Part shown: one piece after another, positions 56,815-64,000 of the stretch
Numbering within the stretch: the stretch's first letter is position 1
Layout: every line of letters begins with the position of its first letter
The notes under the pieces: generated by a model
Seen by the model: the letters and a program-made list of their open reading frames with translations, nothing else
What the model was told of the DNA's origin: nothing
The model's database searches: none
Made by a program: the position numbers and the translations under genes
Assembly (NCBI RefSeq): GCF_000026945.1
Contig: NC_012860.1
Coordinates: 186,001 to 250,000 of the forward strand
DNA from: Candida dubliniensis CD36
Taxonomy: Eukaryota; Ascomycota; Pichiomycetes; Serinales; Debaryomycetaceae
Direction of reading: 5' to 3'
Length of the DNA: 64,000 nt

Positions 56815-58953
56815 TCATGTTCCCAAAAACGATGAAATGGTGAACGAATTCTCTCTTGCAACTTTAACATTTTCATCACCATCATTGGTGCTAGTCTTAC
56901 TGTTGTTACTTTCAGAACTGCTGTTGCTACTACTGCTGCTATTTCGACTGCCACCACCATTATTGTTATTATTATTATTGGTCCTTGGTTGACCATTAGA
57001 ACCTACAGTAATTGTAGCATCAACACCACTAGCAGTATTTGAGGAGAAAAAACAATAATTCTCCAATAATTCCTTATAACTTTTAGAATTAAGAAACTTT
57101 GTTCTATTTGCTGCAGACAACCCAGAAAACGAAGGCCCTAAAGAAGAACTCTTTTTCTTCGAACCGGTAGAATCTTGTTTTTTATTGGATTTGCTACTAT
57201 GAGAATCACTTTTCCCATTAACTTGTTGGGATTTAATTCCTAAGCCTTGATTTTCTTCTTTTTCAAGTTGCAGTGGTTGTTTTCCATGATCCAGTTTCAA
57301 ACTTTCATCAACGAAATTTCTATTAAAATCCGAAGTATCCAATTTCGATAAATGAGGTTTAAACTTGGTCTTGTATTTTGCTGAACTTGTATTTTCTGGA
57401 GTCAATGCTGGTGATTTAATTGAATTTTGACCAAAATAATCTTCTGATAAATCAGGGGATTTGTGTAATGATGATAATAAAGGTGACGACAAATAATAAT
57501 TATTCTTGACGAAATCGCTAATTTCAGAAAAATTACTCAGCCCACTACTGGAATCCACAATTGAAGTTTCCGAAGGTGATTCCAAACCAGAAGTTGCGGG
57601 TTCTATTGCAGTTGATTCTGTAATAGATTTTGAATTCATGCTAGTAGCTATTGCCGAGTCAGATGCAACTCGCTTAAGATAGGAGTTTGAATATCTTGGT
57701 TTCCGAGCATGCTCTTGAATCTTGGTACCAACAACACCTACATTCTTTCTTATAAATGGTTTAGTGACATCCGGCATTTGTTTGAATGACCTAACCAATT
57801 TAACTTCATAATTCTTGGATCCATTATTGTCCCAATACTCTTGATTGTTAGTCTCATATTTTATACACAATTGATAAGTTCGTTCGTGAGTACCAGTGCC
57901 GTCATCTTCATTGCTACTAGCGTCCAAAGAATCGGTAGATGAATTTGTGGAAAACTTTAAACTATTAAACAAGCTCTTCAATGGAATTTTAAATCCAAAT
58001 CGATCGTAATCATTCAATTTCAAAACCTCAGGTCTTTCTTCGATATAGTTAGTGGGGAGTTCAATCACTGTCATCCAGTTATCCAACGAGTAACGAATGG
58101 TAATGTGTTTTTCAAAAGCAAGGTTTTGTACGGCCACATGGCCCAATAAGTATTTTCTATCACCGGATATGAATATTTTTTCCAAAAAAACTGGAGTCCC
58201 ATTTTCAATCTTTTTCAAATACGATAATGGTGGGAAATTGGTAAGTTTCAATTGCCAATCAATCAACCCTTCCAATTTCTTTGGGTACTTTGTGTCGGTG
58301 CGAGAATGAAGACCTTGATGCCGTTGTCGTTGACGTTTCTCCTCATCATGATGATCGAATCCAAAACTTTTATTGTTGAAGTCGATGCTTTCAGGATCAG
58401 AATCACAAGAGTCGTTATCATAGCCATCATCATCGTCATCATCAGAATAATCGTAACCATCATCATCATCGGCTGGGTCTAATTTGGGTGAATTTGAAGC
58501 TGAGATAGCTGCTGGCCTATCTTTTTTATGGAAATAACGCACATCGGTCGAACCACCAAAATGCACTTGTTTATAGGTAGGAGTGGATGGTAATGATAGT
58601 GATCGTTTTTTGTGATAATAAAGGGGACTTTTCAAAGATGGTTTAACAAGTTCACCTGATTTTTTGCGAACCAATTTGTAGTCCGACAATTCCTCAGGTG
58701 AAAAAACTGGAGGGGTGCCATTTTTAGTATTAGTAATACCACCATCTAAATTAAAATAATCCAAACTTGTAGGTGATGGATCAGATGAATCGTCTATGCG
58801 AATGGGTCGAGCATTTAATTTACTGTTAGCCTGGGTTTGATCGTTGGATTTGATATACAATTCCTCTGAGCGTCTAGGTTTGTGCAAGAATCGCATAGAT
58901 AGTGGTATTTCAGTAGACACAGATACATTGTGGGATTTTTCTATGGTTTCCAT
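56815..58953 (-). CDS. GAC1: Glycogen-targeting PP1 regulatory subunit (CBM21)
   Basis: Gac1-type proteins bring protein phosphatase 1 (Glc7) to glycogen and activate glycogen synthase. The 712-residue product has a PP1-docking RVxF-type motif KQVHF at 128-132 and a CBM21 domain at about 229-385. Motifs there are GLIDWQLKLTNFPP, FLEKIFISGDRKYLLGHVAVQNLAFEKHITIRYSLDNW and LCIKYETNNQEYWDNN. An Asp-rich stretch (DYSDDDDDDGYD) lies between the two. The C-terminal half is Ser/Thr/Asn-rich low complexity. The assignment could be to GAC1 or to a PIG1-type paralog. The start is the first ATG; the upstream region is unusually long. Confidence 0.85.
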   Translation of the reverse strand: METIEKSHNVSVSTEIPLSMRFLHKPRRSEELYIKSNDQTQANSKLNARPIRIDDSSDPSPTSLDYFNLDGGITNTKNGTPPVFSPEELSDYKLVRKKSGELVKPSLKSPLYYHKKRSLSLPSTPTYKQVHFGGSTDVRYFHKKDRPAAISASNSPKLDPADDDDGYDYSDDDDDDGYDNDSCDSDPESIDFNNKSFGFDHHDEEKRQRQRHQGLHSRTDTKYPKKLEGLIDWQLKLTNFPPLSYLKKIENGTPVFLEKIFISGDRKYLLGHVAVQNLAFEKHITIRYSLDNWMTVIELPTNYIEERPEVLKLNDYDRFGFKIPLKSLFNSLKFSTNSSTDSLDASSNEDDGTGTHERTYQLCIKYETNNQEYWDNNGSKNYEVKLVRSFKQMPDVTKPFIRKNVGVVGTKIQEHARKPRYSNSYLKRVASDSAIATSMNSKSITESTAIEPATSGLESPSETSIVDSSSGLSNFSEISDFVKNNYYLSSPLLSSLHKSPDLSEDYFGQNSIKSPALTPENTSSAKYKTKFKPHLSKLDTSDFNRNFVDESLKLDHGKQPLQLEKEENQGLGIKSQQVNGKSDSHSSKSNKKQDSTGSKKKSSSLGPSFSGLSAANRTKFLNSKSYKELLENYCFFSSNTASGVDATITVGSNGQPRTNNNNNNNGGGSRNSSSSSNSSSESNNSKTSTNDGDENVKVARENSFTISSFLGT

Positions 58954-61900
58954 TACTGAAGGGATTTGTTGTTTAATCTTCTTCAGATGATACGTAATCC
59001 AATATTGCCTATCAACAAAAGGAGTTTGATTATATATATATGAATAAAGAAACTGATAAATAAAATGGATTAATTAAAATAAAATACAAAGGAAAAAAAA
59101 ACGTTGAGGGGGGAATGAGGGAGGGAGGAAGGGAGGAAGGGAATAGGAGGAAAATTATTAAGTGATATGTGAAATGAAGTTTGTGGGTCTGATAAATTCT
59201 TTTTTTTTTATATATATATATATTGCTTTCAAGTATTCTTATATTATGATAGTAGTTGATTATTCTCCGTTTTTTTATTTCTTCTTATATTCTTTCTATA
59301 AAGTAAAAACTAATTGAGTTTGTGATAAACACCACACTGGACTAAGTAAAACTCCGGAAATAAATATCTGGTGGGAATTTCAATAATGAAAGGAGGAGAA
59401 GGAGAAGGAGGAGGAGGGGGAGGGAATGAAATTATCAAGGTGTATTTGTAGTTATAATAAGAAGAGTAGTGTAAAAGAAAAGTAATTATATTTACAAGAG
59501 GAAGTAAAAGAAGAAAACATAGAATAATATATATATGTATATGTTGTTTTGTTGTGTTTGGTTCACCTGACTCGGTCATAAATTAAGACAGGACAAAGTT
59601 TACAAAAAATAGAATTTATACTATAATACGAAACTGAATTAATTAACAAGTTCAATGCACATTACTAAATATTACAAAGTGCAATCTAAAATGGGAAGCT
59701 GATAAAAGGTTTGAAGATTTAGAGAGAGAAAGACTGTGGAAGAAAGGACCATAACACAGAAAAAAAAAAAAAAAACCTCCTTAAATTTTGATACTAACAC
59801 AGAATAGAGTTACACAAAACCATAATTCTTAGTGTAAATACTTTTGTCCTTTCTTTTTTGTTGTTGCCACACAAACCACGACTTAATGGGGCATGACCGC
59901 GACTACGACTACTACTACACCACCAATTTGCATAATTTCTTGCTTTTCTTGGAGTTTTTTATACTGCCAGCACTCTTATCTTCTTTTATTAACTCTAAAC
60001 TTATTTACAATGATTGTCTTGAAAGCATTGAAACAAGTTCATATAAATAGAGAGGGGGGAGAGAGAAAGAGGGGGTAGGTGGGAACTACCAATCCATAAG
60101 TTTAATGTACTATCAGAAATGAGGGGGGGGAGGGAGTAATACTTGTTACGTAAATTTGAAATGAAATATTTGAAAAATTTTACTTCCTATAATTAACAAT
60201 TAAATTTTATCATACAAGTTTATTATTCAATTAAACTTGCAATAGCAGTGTTGACCCCTCATTTGGTTCTTCTTCTACTTTAGTCGTAGTAACGACGCCT
60301 TCCCTTGCTTTTGCTCCTCCCTTCCATTCCGCATAGTTGTAATTAAAACCATTGCTCATTACTACACTTCAGCAGAGATTCTCAAAAAGTCTACTCATTA
60401 TTTGCCAATTATGGGGGCAATACACATTACAAGGGAATTTGTGGTAGTCGCTTTGATCATTTCTGACTAGCTATCTCTTTAGAGGTCACCTGGTGTTGAT
60501 AGATAGACCATGCCTGACTTCTAACCAAAATCACAGTCTTGCGAGTATTGATAGGAATACCCACGGAACTACTTTCATGTTGGTTCCTATTCTACTCACT
60601 ATTCATATAGACTATTCGTAAGTTTCATTTAACAAACTTTATGCATCTATGTATGAAATATACTTTTCATCATCTTTCAAGGAGAAGAAAATATGATGTG
60701 GGAATTGTATGCTTTATTTATGTATTAGTGCAGTATGTGGTCAGTCAATCGCAGTGCCCTATGCACCGGATATCTGGCGCGTCACCTTTTTTGTTTTTCT
60801 TGGGTCGTCGCCACATCTTTACTCCATGCGGTTGCACAGAATGTAGGAGAGAATCTAAATTTAGGTGGACCTCTGCCTGCCGACTTGTCGCATCGTCATT
60901 TATTGCCTCACTTTAGTCATTATCGTTCGATTTTTTTTTGTTTTGAGTCATTGGCGGAGTTAGAATGACTACTGTAATATGCGAGTACCTGCCGAAGCCG
61001 ACTTCATAATCTTTCAACCACTAAACAGTCACCAGTAAACTTATATTCCTGAAATTATCCTTTTTCCTTCACCAGGTGGCATCAAGTCCTGAAAGAAAAG
61101 AAAAGAGAAAACAACAAAAGAATTGAAATCCATGGACAAAATTAATCAGCATTGTTTTGTTTTATCCCTTATTCCTTTTTTCTTTTCACTCTTGTTAATT
61201 TAAACTCGGCGTTTGTTGACATTGTTTCGCTTAATGTTGGTTCAAATACATTTCTTCTATTTCCATTTCATTTTGTGATTGTATGCATTTGCCTCTCAAA
61301 CTACTACTAGGTATTTGTGGAATCGCCACCAATACAATTTGATATTAGTCAAATAAAATGACGCCCTTTTTCATTTAAATATTGGGTAATATTCTACGTT
61401 AAAAGATGGTTGATACTAAGCTTTTCTTTTTCCATTTTTCAATCTCAGTGATAATCTATACTTACGAATATGAAAAATAATTTACAATGAAGAAATGGTG
61501 AATTATGCACGATATGCTAAATATTTTTTTACAATCCCGTGTAGATTTAACCTTTTTTTCTTTATTCAACAACTACTCCCGATGGTACCGCCGGCTGCAA
61601 CAAGATCTGGTCAGACTTTTGGCAATAGTGCTTTATAAACCTACAAACAAAGCCAGTACCAAACTTTTTCTTTTCCCCAGTTTTTTATACATGGAAAGAT
61701 TTAACTATGTTGTGTAATAGGCCACCCAGAACGAAAAGAGAATCCAACCCCATTTTGTTATATAAACTCAATTACAAACCCAACCCAACATTTTCATTTT
61801 TTTTTTTTTTCCGTAACCCAATCTTTAACATTCAAAAGTTAAAAATATCCCAACTATCACCAAGCCACAGATTAATTAATTAATTTGTAATCAACTACAC

Positions 61901-62117
61901 ATAACAATGCAAGATCAAATTGGAAGCAAAATAAAAAAAAAATTAACAAAGAAAGAAGAAAAAGAAAATACTCATAAAACAATGAATGACTAGAACTAAC
62001 CCAACCGAATTTACACTAATTAACGCCAAGAATTCTAACCAAAAAGTCTTCATTTCCCCTCCAAAATCTTCTTTCAACCTACCAACGTCTTAACAAGTTA
62101 GTATATGATATTGTACA
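58954..62117. other. 3.2-kb region upstream of GAC1 and downstream of PPM2
   Basis: Both flanking genes are on the minus strand, so this is mainly GAC1 promoter. Polypurine tracts are at 59106-59154, 59388-59426, 60049-60075 and 60121-60136. TA-runs occur at 59209-59222. A stretch at about 60240-61070 is less AT-rich than the rest and has short ORFs on the plus strand without recognisable domains. I saw no tRNA, no complete LTR and no conserved protein. Confidence 0.5.
59388..59426 (+). repeat. GGA-rich polypurine tract upstream of GAC1
   Basis: An uninterrupted run of 39 purines on the plus strand, mostly GGAGAA and GGAGG units. On the GAC1-sense strand it is polypyrimidine. It is one of four such tracts between 59.1 and 60.14 kb. 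Confidence 0.8.
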
Positions 62118-64000
62118 TTAATATTCTAATTTATATACACTATTGTAACAACTACCAAATGAATAACAAACAGCACCACCGCCAATGATGTACGATACTT
62201 TATTATTAATTTGAACTAATTCAAATCCAATGAAAATTGGTGGGACCTTTTCTCTTATTTCAATCGGTATTTCGACTAATTTGAACGTAAAATTATTCAA
62301 ATCTAATGTCACAATATTGGTGGTTTTAGTGAAGAGTTGATCTGGTGAAACTCCACCTACTACTAACAATTTATCGCCATTTCCAAGTATCTGAGCTTTG
62401 CTGCCAATTCTTTTTAAAAGACCATGTTCAAACACATTGTTGATGGATATACTATTTTCACCAATAAGCTCAAATCGATATAATTTGGAATTGACAATTG
62501 GTATGTTAGTGTCTTCCATCCCACCAAAAATATACCCCTGTTTCCCATCGTAGATCATACATGCACTTTGTAGATTTTTTATACAATTATCTTTATTATC
62601 ACCAGTAGGTCTGAGGGTCTTGTAAGAATTTGTATTGATGTTGTATAAAAGAAACAATCCGTCTTCAGTAGCTGGTGATGATGCGTCAAGTCCTCCAAAT
62701 ATTAAAACTTGATCATCACTGATCTTCACAGTTGCATGTCTTGAACGACCAATTGGTAAATCAGCCAATCTTGTCCATTTCTTAGCTGTATCAAAAAGAT
62801 ACACGTCTTTGAAAAATACCCCTGGTCGAGATCTTCCTCCAATTAAAATAAGGTTCTGACCTAAATTGGTTAATGTATGGCACATCCTTGCCGTCGGTAA
62901 AATCTCGGGTTTATCCAATTTGGTAATTTCCCCTCTTTGTAAATCAACTTCCAAATTTTCATCATTTCGAGTTTGCTTTAACCCACCATTAACATAAATC
63001 TTATCTTTAAAGAATGCAATAGCTGGGAATTTCAATTGCAATTGTTCATCATTGAACCTATCGTCGTAAGAAAATGCGACCAAGGAATCAAAACTCATGT
63101 CCACAACAGCGTCTTTATTCTTTTGTTCCTCGTTAATATCTTCTTTATATATCAATTGGTCCATATTAGTAGCATGCACAATCACGTAATGTTGGCAAAA
63201 CATAATAAACTCTTCCCATTCGTCAAATTCTTCAATTGTGGATATATTCTTCTTCATTTGGTAGTATATCAAAAATTTCCAATTTTCATACAAGTTCTTA
63301 ATTTCAACATATTGATAATACTGTTTAAATCGTTCCACTTGTAGTTGCTCAGTGGGATATGTTTCTACACATTGAATAGGACTTCTTAAATGTTGGAAAT
63401 GATACAACATTTTTGTGGCAAAGGCATTGGTGGCACCATCTGGCATGATTTGTTCAAGTATTAAAAAATGACTATTGTTTACTTGACTCGATACTTCAAT
63501 TACCGGGTTAGCAAACTGAGGTTTCATATATGCTAATGAAACTTCAGCAATAAATATATTAATTGATATAGGGTATGATTCAACATTACGTGACACTAGT
63601 TTCGGTAGTATTTCTTTATAATGTGCCAAATCTTTCAAGTCACATCCAACTAATTGATAAGTATCGGTTTCCATTACATATAAATCACTGGATTTGCTGC
63701 TTTGATCACCTATGAGCCGTTTAATTTCATCTGATTGTTGAATCATATTATACTTATTCTTGACCAAATCTGGGTAATCAATGTCAATAAAGTTCAAATT
63801 ATATTGATTTTTGAAAAGTGATAACAATTGAAATGCCAATGGATCAAATCCACACCCTAAATTAACAACATTTACCAACATATTCAGATCATTAGCCTTG
63901 ATTATCCTTATAACCATTTGTCGAATCAGTTCCATTCTAATCCAATATCCTCGATTTATAGCTGGTGATCGTCTTTTACCCTTGGGGACAAAATATTGAA
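62118..64000 (-). CDS. PPM2: tRNA wybutosine-synthesis methyltransferase Ppm2/Tyw4 (5' end cut off)
   Basis: Ppm2 (TYW4) completes wybutosine synthesis at G37 of tRNA-Phe by methylation and methoxycarbonylation. The first ATG within the window is at 63935, but the frame stays open to the window edge and reads KRRSPAINRGYWIRM, a conserved N-terminal motif of the LCM methyltransferase family. So the true start lies beyond 64000. The N-terminal half is a SAM-dependent methyltransferase of the leucine carboxyl methyltransferase type (VVNLGCGFDPLAFQLL). The C-terminal half is a kelch-like propeller (ILPTARMCHTLTNLGQNLILIGG, SRHATVKISDDQVLIFGG, GYIFGG, LLVVGG, YIIGGGAV). This two-domain layout separates Ppm2 from Ppm1, which lacks the kelch part. 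About 627 residues are visible; yeast Ppm2 has about 695. Confidence 0.92.
   Translation of the reverse strand, partial: QYFVPKGKRRSPAINRGYWIRMELIRQMVIRIIKANDLNMLVNVVNLGCGFDPLAFQLLSLFKNQYNLNFIDIDYPDLVKNKYNMIQQSDEIKRLIGDQSSKSSDLYVMETDTYQLVGCDLKDLAHYKEILPKLVSRNVESYPISINIFIAEVSLAYMKPQFANPVIEVSSQVNNSHFLILEQIMPDGATNAFATKMLYHFQHLRSPIQCVETYPTEQLQVERFKQYYQYVEIKNLYENWKFLIYYQMKKNISTIEEFDEWEEFIMFCQHYVIVHATNMDQLIYKEDINEEQKNKDAVVDMSFDSLVAFSYDDRFNDEQLQLKFPAIAFFKDKIYVNGGLKQTRNDENLEVDLQRGEITKLDKPEILPTARMCHTLTNLGQNLILIGGRSRPGVFFKDVYLFDTAKKWTRLADLPIGRSRHATVKISDDQVLIFGGLDASSPATEDGLFLLYNINTNSYKTLRPTGDNKDNCIKNLQSACMIYDGKQGYIFGGMEDTNIPIVNSKLYRFELIGENSISINNVFEHGLLKRIGSKAQILGNGDKLLVVGGVSPDQLFTKTTNIVTLDLNNFTFKLVEIPIEIREKVPPIFIGFELVQINNKVSYIIGGGAVCYSFGSCYNSVYKLEY

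Noticed and set aside
60641..60968. Two overlapping ORFs in the GAC1 upstream region as genes
   Set aside because: They overlap in different frames, lack recognisable domains and have no supporting context. Reported only as part of the composition anomaly.
1..64000. Telomeric repeats, CRISPR arrays, integrated virus or mating-locus genes
   Set aside because: I looked for these while reading and saw no matching repeat units or proteins.

Overview
The window is an AT-rich nuclear segment of an ascomycete yeast from the CTG-Ser (CUG) clade. Candida albicans or a very close relative such as C. dubliniensis fits best; the sequence alone cannot separate them. The evidence is the recognisable yeast gene set, short introns with GTATGT and TACTAAC signals, Q/N/H/S-rich low-complexity protein tails, a complex I subunit gene (absent from Saccharomyces), and CTG codons that make more sense as serine. 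I see no integrated virus, no intact transposon, no CRISPR and no secondary-metabolite cluster. It is an ordinary core-genome block of about 27 protein genes and one tRNA gene.

Left part (0-15 kb, all on the + strand): LRO1 (triacylglycerol synthesis), an unassigned C2H2 zinc-finger protein, GEM1 (mitochondrial Miro GTPase), RRS1 (ribosome assembly), a four-exon UAF30/TRI1-like SWIB gene, and a large MUN/C2 protein of the Ync13/Munc13 type. Middle (15-32 kb, mostly on the - strand): SIN3 (five exons), RPB11 (two exons, divergent from SIN3), CDC5, SET1, a small spliced FAM192A/NIP30-family gene, mitochondrial bL35m, and NMA111.

From 32 to 43 kb genes are dense: ORC6 divergent from an NDUFS4-like complex I subunit, tRNA-Ala(AGC), HMT1, an MsrB methionine sulfoxide reductase whose stop codon overlaps that of convergent TSC13, MBF1, the kinetochore gene DSN1 divergent from a WRAP73/Wdr8-like WD protein, and mitochondrial mS33. 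Right part (43-64 kb): the calcium channel CCH1, ZPR1, MET30 behind a 2.1-kb divergent promoter, the glycogen-targeting PP1 subunit gene GAC1 with a 3.2-kb upstream region, and PPM2/TYW4, cut by the window edge.

The genes do not form one pathway. Several concern chromatin and transcription (UAF30/TRI1, SIN3, RPB11, SET1, HMT1, MBF1), chromosome replication and segregation (CDC5, ORC6, DSN1) and mitochondria (GEM1, bL35m, mS33, NDUFS4). The points most worth a second look are regulatory or structural: nine introns in four genes, one of them with its branch site touching the 3' splice site; a tandem CTG repeat whose meaning depends on the altered genetic code; a duplicated Mcm1-like element upstream of CDC5; an identical 11-bp element upstream of MSRB and MBF1; and a hairpin-rich island upstream of UAF30.
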